Shown here piece by piece: positions 32,445 through 41,870 of a stretch of DNA of 64,000 nucleotides (position 1 is the first letter of the stretch; the number at the start of each line of letters is the position of its first letter). The DNA comes from Pomphorhynchus laevis (lineage: Eukaryota > Acanthocephala > Palaeacanthocephala > Echinorhynchida > Pomphorhynchidae), in assembly GCA_012934845.2 (NCBI GenBank), contig WNNJ02002828.1, positions 16,250 through 80,249 of the forward strand. Direction: 5' to 3'. The notes beneath the pieces were generated by a model. It saw only the letters and a program-made list of their open reading frames with translations, was not told the origin of the DNA and searched no databases. The position numbers and the translations under genes are program-made.

Positions 32445-34060
32445 AGAAAAGGATTTATTTTTAAGTGGCAAATGCGTGCCGGCGCACGGTAAAATGACTA
32501 CAATAAAAAAATCTAAGTCATGTGTCGAGAAGGTGGGTACTGAGGAGGTATTTGAATGTGATAAAAGAGGGAGCGCGGCAAGCGTCGAGAGGGAACTGAT
32601 TCCAGGTGAGGGGCGACAATGATGAAGGAAGAAGACCGTAATTGTTGGAGTAATTGGGAACTTGGATTAAGAGGGAATTACTAGAACGCAGCGATGGAGA
32701 GGTGAAGTGATTGCCGTCTAAGAAAGGGAGGTCGATGAACGACGAGGAGCCATTAGCGATGAGACGAAAAATGACGAGAAGGCGGAGTTGGATGCGGATG
32801 TGGATGATCGACAGGCGAGTTGGGCACGAAATGTGGATGTGTGGTCGAAGCTATGGAGATGTAAGATCACTCGAAGGGCAGAGTTGATGATGTGTTCAAT
32901 GAATAGGATGATTGATTTCGAGAATTTGCGAAAAGGCTGATGCAGTAATCGATATTACGGAAGAGAAGCGATGAAATAACAGACACACAAGAATGGAAGT
33001 CGACAAGGGGGCAGATATGGCGGATGTCACGGAGAAATAAATTAAACGAGCGGACCTTGTCACGGACGAAAGGTTTAATGGAAAGTTGATCATCGAAATA
33101 GAAGCGTAAGAAAGTGAGATTATGAACTATGGAGATGATTGATGAGGCAAAAGATACAAAGTGAGGAGATATGTTAGGCTGACGGGAAAGGATCCTCATT
33201 ATTTTGGACTTGTCGAGGTTTAGAACGAGATAAAGATGGGAGAGACGTTTGTAGATAGTGAAAAGACAGTTGGAGGCCGAAATGCCGATATGGTGTATGC
33301 GAAGGGCGATTGCATGAACATAGATATGTATGTCATCGGCGTATTGCATGACGTTAAAGGAATAAGGTTTGGTAAACGGAGAGAGATCGCTAAGAAGTAG
33401 AAAGCAAAACAGGGGACCTACGACTGAACCTTCTGGGACTCTGTAGAAAATATGGATGAGAGGGGATGATGATGACTTAGACGTGAAAGGAACGGTCGGA
33501 TAGATATGAGGAAAACCATGCTACAGAGGAAGAAGAAAAGCCGTAATCATAACGAAGGCGAGAAAGGAGGACGGAGTGGTCGACGATGTCGAATGCGGAG
33601 GATATGTCGAGTGAGATGAGAATACTATATTATTATTACAGGTCATAACCTTAAGGTTGTTTTGACCGCTCACAAAAAAAACAAATTAATACAAGAAACA
33701 AATCATTCAGTATATATATCAGAACCATGGGTACTGCAGCAACCACCACTCGTTCTAATTTCGAATCCAGTTCTTTATATTGGATATAGAGCCTTGCCAT
33801 GAGAAATAAGTAGGTCGTTGTCAACTTTCATGCAGGCGATTTCTGTTGAGTGATTCGATCGGAAAGCGGATTGTAAGGAGGGTGCAGATTGGATGAAGAT
33901 ATATAAATATTGATCTGTATTAAGATGAAGCATTCTAGGAACTTAGAAAGAGTAGGGAAGAATGAAATGGGAAATAGCTAGAAGGAAGTGAGGGGTCTAG
34001 CGATTGTTTCTTAGGGAGGGGACGAATGTTAGAGGATTTTTAGTGTAAAGAGAAAATATG
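32445..34060 (-). mobile_element. LINE family C, minus strand, interrupted by a B insertion
   Basis: The 3' tail with hairpin is at about 32450-32500. RT sequence follows upstream: QYADDIHIYVHAIALRIHHIGISASNC (33349 downwards), PSLRFYFDDQLSIKPFVRDKVRS-type thumb and DFHSCVSVISSLLFRNIDYC. The RT N-terminal part is at 33795-34060. A short B 3' end occupies 33628-33792. It is broken throughout. Confidence 0.8.
33628..33792 (-). mobile_element. LINE family B 3' end inserted in C
   Basis: The minus strand matches the last about 165 bp of B1 (16970-17140): coding for the WIRN-type C-terminus, the GAACCATGG-containing stretch, the T-rich run, the terminal hairpin and the TAATAATAA tail. It interrupts family C RT sequence, giving a clear relative order: C first, B later. 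Confidence 0.85.
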
Positions 34061-34139
34061 AATGCGTATAAACGAGTTAAACAATGTAGTTTCACGTGTT
34101 ATTGTCGTATGCTACACCAATATTCACAGCTTAATCTTG

Positions 34140-34305
34140 AATATTGATGATGTTAGAGTTTGGGTGCATTCTGAGTATATAGACTTTTTAGCTGTTTCAG
34201 AGACTTGATTACATAACATTTTTGATAGCGCAATATCAATTCTAGGTTGTTTAGTACGCTCAAATAGGTTCGCTCTGTAGAGAGGAAGATAATAATATAC
34301 ATTTA
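34140..34305 (+). mobile_element. LINE endonuclease scrap (B/F type)
   Basis: The plus strand reads DDVRVWVHSEYIDFLAVSET, a stop, then LHNIFDSAISILGC. This matches the catalytic-Glu block of CR1-type endonucleases (compare ILALTETWL in B1). Nothing further is preserved. Confidence 0.55.
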
Positions 34306-34309
34306 TTTA

Positions 34310-34400
34310 ACGTGGCAAATGCGTGCCAGCAGCACGCTTACAAGCGTGCTATTACAGATTTTTTCGCGAGCGTAGTGATCTGAATTGTAATCTGCAACTG
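34310..34400 (-). mobile_element. Isolated 3' end of LINE family C
   Basis: TTTATTTAACGTGGCAAATG is followed by GCGTGC and GCACGC arms (34336-34353). This is the family C terminal box and hairpin in minus orientation, with no C coding sequence attached. It is a very short, severely truncated insertion. Confidence 0.7.
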
Positions 34401-34502
34401 TAATTTTATAAATATTAGATCTAACTTTTTTGTATCGTATTTTGTCTAACATTTGTCTTTTTCAAATCGTATTTTGTCTGACACTGCTTGAAGCCCCACT
34501 TC

Positions 34503-34690
34503 ATATATCACATCGTGATATATCCGCTTTAAAATATTTCATAGTGTATATCTGACTATATAATGTCTTACGAAAGACTAATTTCGTATTTCACATCGTG
34601 ATATATCCGCTTTAAAATATTTCCTAGTGTATCTCTGACTATATTATGTCTTACGAAAGACTATCTCTGACTATATTATGTCTTACACTA
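34503..34690. repeat. 83-bp tandem repeat (about 2.3 copies) with palindromic core
   Basis: The word TCACATCGTGATATATCCGC occurs at 34508 and again at 34591, an 83-bp period, with most of the unit conserved between them. The downstream part TATCTCTGACTATATTATG recurs once more with a 32-bp period (34630 and 34662). Each full unit contains ATATCAC-ATC-GTGATAT, a perfect palindrome arm pair. Confidence 0.85.
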
Positions 34691-34704
34691 CTACCAATAA
34701 TAAA

Positions 34705-35540
34705 ATAATTTATTTAACGTGGTAAATGCGTACCAGCTGCACGCTTACAAGTCCACTAACAAAAAATGAAAAAGTAAAGCAGATAAATTGTTTAAATGAT
34801 ATCGGATTTGGCGTTTGAAGCACTGCAGGGAAGTTGATTAACGTATTTGCATGGGTAGATGATTCCACGATAGAGGAGCAGCAACCAGTAAGGAGCGGAA
34901 TCCAAAGGAGGTAGAGTAGTTCTGGACATGAAAAAGAAGGGAATTACAGGAACGCAAGGAACAGTAAACAGTACGAGGATTATCAAGAAAAGGAAGGTTC
35001 AGAAATGAAGGCGTATGAAAAGTTACAAGGCGGAAAGCAACGATAAGAAGACGAATTTGAACACGACAATAAATTGTAGGCAAATCGAGAGAAGCAAGAT
35101 GATGGGATGCATGATCAAAACGACGAAGACGGAGAAGAAATCGGACGGCTGCGTTGACGATGCGTTGTAGGGAAAGAAGAGTGGATTTAGGTGAGTTGGA
35201 AAATATACTAAGACAATAATCGAGTCTAGAAAAAAGGAGATAAGATATGAGAGTCATACAAGAATGGAAATCGATCAATTTACGAACTTGAACGAGATTG
35301 CGGAGTATCAAGGTAGATGAGCGTATTTTATCTCTAACGAAAGGTTTAAGTGAAAGTCGGTTGTCGAAATGGAAGCCTAGGAGAACGAGATTATCAACGA
35401 TAGGAAGAATTGTAGAATTTAATGATACGGAGGGAGGTTCTAAGCCGAGGCGTCGAGGTAGAATTCACATAATTTGGATTTATCAGGATTCAGAGAGAGG
35501 CGAAGATAAGAAAGATGATTAGAAATTGAGACAAGACAGT
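34705..35540 (-). mobile_element. LINE family C 3' part, minus strand
   Basis: The tail box is at 34705-34760, then on the minus strand come RT thumb and C-terminal sequence. Open reading 35311-34838 begins MILRNLVQVRKLIDFHSCMT and contains SRLDYCLSIFSNSPKSTLLS. This 157-residue reading differs at only a handful of residues from that at 48436-47900. Upstream it reaches NPDKSKIM-equivalent sequence near 35490 and stops at 35540, where an oppositely oriented C piece starts. Confidence 0.85.
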
Positions 35541-35544
35541 CGGA

Positions 35545-37220
35545 CTCCTGTTGCATTCAGCCGCCCTAGCAAATCTTCTCAATCTAATCCTTCTCAATCC
35601 CCACTCCTGAAAATTGTTTCCAAGCATCGCTCTCACGCGTCCTCTGTATTCTCTTAACGATTTGAACTCGTGTCATCTTTAGTTACTCGAATTTTCCATG
35701 ATCGCACCGCTTCCAAAATCGCTCAACTTTCTTTTGCCCGCATCCAAAAACCCCGTCGCAAGAAAAACGGCGAGACATCTCTCTCCATACAAAACATAGA
35801 CGGAAATTTTCAAGTTGTCCACATCCGCCCGAAAATTCGATAGCGCTCCATCTTTCCTATGTCTATTCTCCGCTAGCTCCTTTCACCACTACACACTGTT
35901 TCCGCCTTAGCTTCCTTAACACTAGATCTATTCTCCATAAATTCGATTGTATCCTCAACCTATTCACCAATCAATTCGTCATCTCTTCTGCTTCACCGAA
36001 TCCTGGCACTCAGATAACGACGACATCTCCATTCGCCGTCTGCTTTCTGCGGGTCGCTCACTAGTCGAATCCGCCCACCCCCAGCTCATCCCTTCTAAAT
36101 TCTCTAATCATGATGGCATTGTCGCATTCGCCCGTAACCCAGTGTCTTTTCGCAAAATCACTCTCCCTTTCAGTCTTTGCCTTATGAATTGCTTACTTGC
36201 TATTCTTCTAGCCCGATCACTCTAGATCTCACCATTGTATACCGTCCTAGTCATCATCTCCTACCTCATTTTTTACCGAACTCGCCGGCCTTATTTCCCA
36301 TTGTTCTTTGTCCTCCGTCCCTTCACTCGTTCTTGGCGACTTCAACATCTGCCTCAACCACCCCTCTTCCACCGATTCCATCCGGTTCATCATCACTCTA
36401 TCCAACTACAATTACAAACTAATCTCCACTGCCCCCACACATATCCTTGGCGGAGCACTCGAAACCATCGCTGTCCCCGATCGTTTTGCTGCCTAAATCT
36501 AAATGTCTATTTCCGATCCTGATCTATCCGATCACTTTCTCGTCACTCTTGATCTCACTTTCAACCACTCCCCGCTTCACACACCTACCATCCTACGTCA
36601 CCCCTGGAGAAATCTTAAGAAATCTTGGAGAAATCTTCCCCTTCTCCGCTTCGCCTTACTTAAATCGTTTATGTCTTCTCACACAATAACATCATCCTCT
36701 CCTCACGATCTCGCCTTTCTTTTCGACTCTAAACTCACATCCACTCTCGATCTTCTCTTGCCTTTCAAGCCTCACCCTCAGCGTCGCTTGCACAGTGCCC
36801 CATGGTTTGACATCCAATGCCTACTCTCAAAGCGTCGACTCCGTTATGCTTTTCGAGTCTATCACCGCTCTATCAGACGTAATATCCGCTCGCTCACCCC
36901 GTCTCTCCGTGATTCCTATCTTGCTCTTCACCTCTCATCTCAACCTACTATGTACCAAATGCAACTTCTTCTTCATAACAAAGTATTCACGAATAACTTC
37001 TTATTCGTCATTTCTTCATAACAAAGTATTCACGTTGCTCTCTCAATCCCATCTCCATTCCATCGCACTGCTACTCTCCTCGCCTCATCCTCCCGGAACT
37101 CTTTCATCTTCTCTCTGTCTAACCTGCCGAAGTCTCATCTGTCCTTATGTCCTTGCCCAACAAAACCTCACCTCCTGATACCCTGCCTACCTCAATACTT
37201 AAATTCATATGCTCATCGAT
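35545..37220 (+). mobile_element. LINE family C 5' part (endonuclease to RT N-terminus), plus strand
   Basis: The plus strand carries ORF1-end-like and endonuclease sequence. ILALR-type Glu region lies near 36000, TIVYRPSHHLLP near 36235, SLVLGDFNICLN (catalytic Asp/Asn) near 36330, and LSDHFLVTLDLTF (Asp-His) near 36525. Next are HSAPWFDIQCLLSKRRLRYAF and RT N-terminal LPNKTSPPD-like at 37150. It ends abruptly at about 37220 beside a short hairpin. It is broken into several frames. Confidence 0.8.
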
Positions 37221-37239
37221 ATCCCCTTTCCAGGGGATA
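37220..37239. repeat. Perfect 8-bp inverted repeat at the C/A3 boundary
   Basis: TATCCCCT (37220-37227) and AGGGGATA (37232-37239) flank TTCC. It lies exactly where family C similarity ends and before the tail region of A3. Confidence 0.85.
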
Positions 37240-37420
37240 AAAGTCAAAATCGAGGTGTATTATAAGGCAATACAATTAGTCCACTATTGCTTATAATAAT
37301 AAGACTTTATTAATAAAAATACATAAATGGAAGTGTCGTTTAACAAGAAGTCCGTTAGAAAAAAAATAAACAGTCAGTCAACAGAAAAAATAGGTCAACA
37401 ATTTCTTTGTCTTCTTCCTA

Positions 37421-39880
37421 TTAAGGCCTCAAATCAATGGGGATCTGAGCCCACCAACCAATCCAGCACGCCGCTTTCCGATTGAACCACCCGGGGTCTT
37501 TCACCTCCCGAAGAATCCAATCGGTGCGGACGATGTTGGGTAAACGAGAGACGAGGAGCTTAAGAAACCTTAGCCTTTGCTCTGGGGGACGTCCTCTTGA
37601 GAAGAAGACTAATCCCGAGATAGCCCAGGTACCCCAAAGGCGCACCTGGGTTTTCCCATTCAACGACAGATGCTGGGCCCGTTTCAGAGCCCACCTAGCT
37701 TTCTTCAGGATACGTTTGAGTCTATCCAGGTCGGCTTTCGCCGACCAGTTCACCGAAACGGTAAACCCCAGGTATTTTACTCGACTTGTGAAGACAGGGA
37801 GTGGTTCGGATGCAAATATGGAGGAGAGCGTAGAGAGTGCTAGTCTCTTAAGTTTTTTCTTGGTTGCAGGGGAGCCATGAAAGACAACCACCTGCGATTT
37901 AGCGGAGTTTAGAATAAGGTTGGATCTAGGCAACTGGTCTTTTAATCTTATAAAGAAGCGGCTGATGTCCGAGACTACGTCTTTGCACCTGCGTCCAGTG
38001 AACAGGGCTGTGGTGTCATCAGCGTACACCACTAGACGTTGTTCACGTTTAAATATTTTAAATAGAATAATTGAGGCAGCAAGATATAAGATTGGAGAAA
38101 GTGGTGAACCTTGAGGCACACCCGTAATAGGGTAGAACTGACGCGCATCAGGGTCGTCATCATAATAAAATCGCTTGGTGTACAGCAGTATCTCTACCCT
38201 GTTAACAATTCTCGCAGGCAACCCGAGGAACCTGAGAGAAGAGATAACAAAGGGAATGGAGATGCGGTCAAATGCAGCGGAAAAATCAAGGAAAACTGCC
38301 ACAGCTAGCTGATGACTGTTCTCCTGACAAAACCGATGCACTTCACTAACTGCTGAATGGACCGAGCGACCTTTGACAAACCCATGGAAACCAGGTGGGA
38401 TTAAATTTCGCCTAATCAGATGATCGCGGATTCTACGCGCAAGCGCTTTTTCGTAGATCGATACGAGGGAATTTTGAATCGAAATGGGCCGCAGGTCTTT
38501 AGGACAAGAGACCGGAAACTTTTTTGGAATAAAAATTCTCTTGCTAATGTTGATGCCGGCTACATCGGATGGGGTGGCTAATAGCATTGTGATGGCCACC
38601 TCCCTTCTTTGATCGGTTGTCAAAAGCTGACAGACACGAGAAGAGAGTGGAGCGACGGTTTTGGAGGTGCTTGGAAGAGGCCCCCAGGCGTTGAGAATAT
38701 CTGTGACAGATAAGTCTCTACTCCTGAAGTCTCCCCAAGGCGGGATTGGTTGCGGAGATTGAGTGGCTCCATAGTTGTGTAAGGCAAGTGACTCTTCTAA
38801 AACTTTATCAAGGCCAATTCTACCGATCCAACCCAAGGCCCTATCCCTCCAACAAGCAAACTTCTCCTTCTTGAAAATCTTCCAAAAGGAAGACTGAGAA
38901 GGGTTAAGACGAGCAATGCTCGCCCTATCCCTACTCAGCTGGAACCAATATCTGGTGCGCCAGTATTCATTCGAGAGAGTCTGTCTGGCGGAAGAAGAGA
39001 GATTAGGGAGGTTCAGTAGTTTTGCTAGAACCTTGAGTTTCGTCGGAGTGGGATTGAAAATGCGACCTTTATAGGTTGTAGAAAGCAATGCGGTAGCTTG
39101 CGAAGAGAGGTAGGAATTAAATTCGGTTAAATTCTCATTACCAATTCGGGGGAAGCGTTGGATAGCAGCTTGGAAGAAAGCCACTCTGATCGGGTCAAAG
39201 TGGAATCTTCTCCGAAGCAGCGTATCCTCCTCTATCCGCCAGCGAATTAGATCATGAGATGTGGACAGATGCTGTCGCGACTGCTCCGTGCAGAAGGGTT
39301 TTAACAACCATCTCTCGTGGAGCAGTAATAGGTCGAGGAGTGAATTCGTTGATGTGCAATGAAATGTAGGGGACGGTGGTTTGTGAATAAGATAACCGTT
39401 CCTGGCTCTGCGGAGAGCAGCATTAATCCAACGACCAGTTCTGTCGTTGAAGTCACCTAGTACAATGTCATAGCCGCTATCGATAATACCATCCAGAAGG
39501 TCACGGTTCTTGTGAATCTCTCCTGGACGAATGTAGACGTTGGCTAGACTGAGGCGTTTACCGTTCTTAACGAGTGAAACTACTAGACAAGACAGGGCAG
39601 GACAAGAGTAATTTAGCAGTAGGGAGGACCTTAAAGAGCATTTAACTAGGGTCAAGAGTCCTTGAGATGAAGAGGAGTGAGGTGGGGTTATGTACGGAGT
39701 ATAGTGGGAACAAATTTGCTTTGGGATAAATCGAGTAATGTCCTGGGGGAGACGGATAGACCGCGTCTCCTGGAGGACTATAACATCTGCGTCTCTACCA
39801 GATAAAAGTCTAAGGGCAGAAGCACCTCCCGAATTCCACTGAAGAATATTCAGTGAAAAAGGCTCAGGTTTACTCACCAT
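37421..39880 (-). CDS. Family A ORF2: endonuclease plus reverse transcriptase, full length
   Basis: 819 residues, ATG at 39880. The N-terminal AP-type endonuclease (about 1-235) has NILQWNSGG (11-19), LQE with Glu38, and LGDFND (141-146). Its final motif reads SHD (208-210) where SDH is usual. A linker (235-455) leads to the RT (about 456-715): DLRPISIQNSL, LDFSAAFD with Asp532, GVPQGSPLSP (587-596), and YADD (619-622). A C-terminal thumb and tail end in WFNRKAACWIGWW. There is no RNase H and no C-terminal zinc knuckle. The protein would nick DNA and copy the element RNA by target-primed reverse transcription. It is intact by eye; the SHD motif is the only possible catalytic concern. Clade not assigned with certainty (Jockey/I-like group). 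Confidence 0.9.
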   Translation of the reverse strand: MVSKPEPFSLNILQWNSGGASALRLLSGRDADVIVLQETRSIRLPQDITRFIPKQICSHYTPYITPPHSSSSQGLLTLVKCSLRSSLLLNYSCPALSCLVVSLVKNGKRLSLANVYIRPGEIHKNRDLLDGIIDSGYDIVLGDFNDRTGRWINAALRRARNGYLIHKPPSPTFHCTSTNSLLDLLLLHERWLLKPFCTEQSRQHLSTSHDLIRWRIEEDTLLRRRFHFDPIRVAFFQAAIQRFPRIGNENLTEFNSYLSSQATALLSTTYKGRIFNPTPTKLKVLAKLLNLPNLSSSARQTLSNEYWRTRYWFQLSRDRASIARLNPSQSSFWKIFKKEKFACWRDRALGWIGRIGLDKVLEESLALHNYGATQSPQPIPPWGDFRSRDLSVTDILNAWGPLPSTSKTVAPLSSRVCQLLTTDQRREVAITMLLATPSDVAGINISKRIFIPKKFPVSCPKDLRPISIQNSLVSIYEKALARRIRDHLIRRNLIPPGFHGFVKGRSVHSAVSEVHRFCQENSHQLAVAVFLDFSAAFDRISIPFVISSLRFLGLPARIVNRVEILLYTKRFYYDDDPDARQFYPITGVPQGSPLSPILYLAASIILFKIFKREQRLVVYADDTTALFTGRRCKDVVSDISRFFIRLKDQLPRSNLILNSAKSQVVVFHGSPATKKKLKRLALSTLSSIFASEPLPVFTSRVKYLGFTVSVNWSAKADLDRLKRILKKARWALKRAQHLSLNGKTQVRLWGTWAISGLVFFSRGRPPEQRLRFLKLLVSRLPNIVRTDWILREVKDPGWFNRKAACWIGWWAQIPIDLRP

Positions 39881-39912
39881 TGGGCTAAATTAGTTGCAAG
39901 GGGGATGCCAAC

Positions 39913-40605
39913 CTAGACAGAGCTAGGTGCAGGAGGGTTACCCCCACTGCCACTAGCCCCGTCGCGGGTCGTACCCCCCAGGGCAATATCTTCATTTCCC
40001 AGAGAAGCCTTCTTATCCTTGATCATCTTCCCCACCTTGGGGGGTGGGACTGTTCTGGCCGAAGCCCCCCTCTTCTTGGAGTGGGGGGTTTTAAGCTCGT
40101 TAGGCATGGGGGCAGCTGTTGTCCCTACAAAAGAGGATAGCAGAGGTCCAATCATTGTTTGAAATTGCGAAAAAATTACTCGTTTCTGGTTATCAAGAAG
40201 TTGAATGATGTCAGCGTTTGACATCCGGTCGGCTGATGAACCAGCAGCAGAGGCGTAGTTGATCGGGGTTCTAGGCTTAACAAACAGTTGTTTATATTCT
40301 TTAAATATTCTGCAGCGCCTTGACCAGGCCGGATGTTCCCCTCCACAATTAGCGCAAGAGGAGGAGGCCTGACATCTTTCCCCTTTTAAAGCATACTGAC
40401 AATCCCCAGCACCACAAACACCGCATACCAAGGCCTTGCTGCATGTAGAGTACCAGTGGCCCCAGGCATGGCACTTGTTACAGTGTGGGAATGTGAGTCG
40501 GTCTTCGTCAATTAGAGTGAATCCTAAGTTAAAACCTAGGAAAGGATTCGCTGACGATTTAGAGAGAAGCAGACCGGAATCAAGATCTGTATTTGCAAAA
40601 GCCAC
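39913..40605 (-). pseudogene. Family A ORF1 C-terminal half with zinc knuckles, copy A3
   Basis: 230 residues reading FANTDLDSGLLLSKSSANPF, then the knuckles CNKCHAWGHWYSTC, CGVCGAGDC and CANCGGEHPAWSRRC. A Ser/Ala-rich stretch, a coiled-coil-like segment DIIQLLDNQKRVIFSQFQTM and a basic tail follow. The listed start is a GTG; the true start is that of the N-terminal half at 41090. The two halves are in different frames, joined across a G-run near 40610. Either a one-base loss or frameshifting explains it. Confidence 0.75.
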
Positions 40606-41090
40606 TGGGAGGGGGTCGCCCCCTTACCTAGGACTTGCCTCACTGATTGGAGGCCATACAATTTTTTCAGAGTTATCAAATCTTCTTCTGTTAGAAACAA
40701 TGGAAAATTAGATATTTTAACTGAGCACTGAAGGGGTTTCAACGTTATGGAACCAGAGTCCAAAAGGTGCTTGTCAAAATAATCTTTGTATTCCTTTAAT
40801 AAAGAGGCATTCGGGAAGGAAACTCTTACAGTATTGTCCAAAATCTTCACTGAATTGAACAGCACCCTGTTTGGATGAATTGATACAAACTTTCGCAAAA
40901 AGGTTGAGAAGAGATTGTGTTTCTCTATTGGTTTTTTTGAATTGATGATGCACAGGTTAGCTAATTTTGGAATCGGGGGTAGCAGCCCCTTATCTGCATT
41001 TAATAAACACGAAACATCACTAACCTGATTAGAATTGTCTCCAGTAGACGAAAGAATTGAACCAGATCGTTCATTACTACCATATTTCAT
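40536..41090 (-). pseudogene. Family A ORF1 N-terminal half, copy A3
   Basis: Starts ATG at 41090. It has a disordered Ser/Asn-rich leader, the signature LLPPIPKLANLCIINSKK (about 35-52), then HPNRVLFNSVKILDNTVRVSF and LQCSVKISNFPLFLTEEDL. The last two have the spacing of an RRM-like fold, as in other LINE ORF1 proteins, although I cannot confirm the fold by eye. After about residue 160 the frame is wrong and the continuation lies in the -1 frame. Confidence 0.7.
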
Positions 41091-41189
41091 TGTAAAATCA
41101 CCAAAAGTTGTAGAGCTTTGAAGCTCCGATAGCGTTTTAGCATTCTTTTTTTTTGCTTAACCGTGAAATACGATACGCATCAATTGCTA

Positions 41190-41870
41190 TTGCTTAGTAT
41201 TTTCATCTCTGATTTGCCACAAGCAATCTTGGTTAAGGGAACTCGCTGTTTGCTCTATGCCGATGACTTGGTTGTATTTTCCACTAATTTAAAGGAGATA
41301 CAAACATACATGTACTATTTACGTACATAATGTTCCGATAATCTGATTAAAGTCGATTGTCAGAAAACTAAAATCATGAAGTTCCGCAAAGGGGGGACGA
41401 TTATGTCAAAATGATCAGTTGATGTATGGAAGTGAATCAATCGAATTTGCCACACAGTTGTGTTATTTGGGCATAACGCTAACATCACGTTGGACGTTTA
41501 ATGATCATATTAAGAACGTGCTTTGCAAAGTATTTAGTAGAATTCATTCGGTGCGTCTTCTGGATTCATCAACTTTTAAAACAGCTAAACGTTACTTCGA
41601 TATTATATTCTCACCCATAATGAGTTACGGTATCCAATTGTTTTGGATAGACATGGCAGTTAAAAATTTTCGTCAGTTTGACCGCAGTTGGTGGGTGTAT
41701 TTAAAGAGGTATTTCGGACTCTCGATAAAAGTTTCCTCGACTATTTTAGCTTTCCTGGCCAAATAAAGCCCACTATCTAAATTATTAAGGCAACGGTTTG
41801 ATTTGCCATCTACCACTGAATGGGAGGAGTACATGTCTAGATGGACAGTTTAAAGCCTGTGACAGCACTC
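41190..41870 (+). mobile_element. LINE family D fragment, RT palm to C-terminus
   Basis: The plus strand reads KGTRCLLYADDLVVFSTNLK (catalytic Asp pair, about 41245), then KTKIMKFRKGGT and, in another frame, LCYLGITLTSRWTFNDHIKN. Then come ARRYFDIIFSPIMSYGIQLFW-type sequence and RSWWVYLKRYFGLSIKVSST (41419-41766). It matches the D copies at 44660-45250 and 52261-53780. It is 5'-truncated and lies between A3 and a gypsy fossil. Confidence 0.8.

Larger units (their letters stand above)
37240..41105 (-). mobile_element. LINE family A, copy A3, nearly intact
   Basis: The best-preserved LINE here, about 3.8 kb. On the minus strand, ORF1 runs 41090-39913 with one frame change and ORF2 runs 39880-37421 unbroken. 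The 3' UTR and an AT-rich tail extend to about 37240. The gap between ORF1 stop and ORF2 ATG is 32 nt. A small hairpin GAGCTT/AAGCTC lies at 41113-41126, close to its 5' boundary. It is the youngest A copy by preservation. Confidence 0.88.

Noticed and set aside
34503-34690. CRISPR-like repeat array
   Set aside because: Units are contiguous with no unique spacers, and the sequence is eukaryotic.
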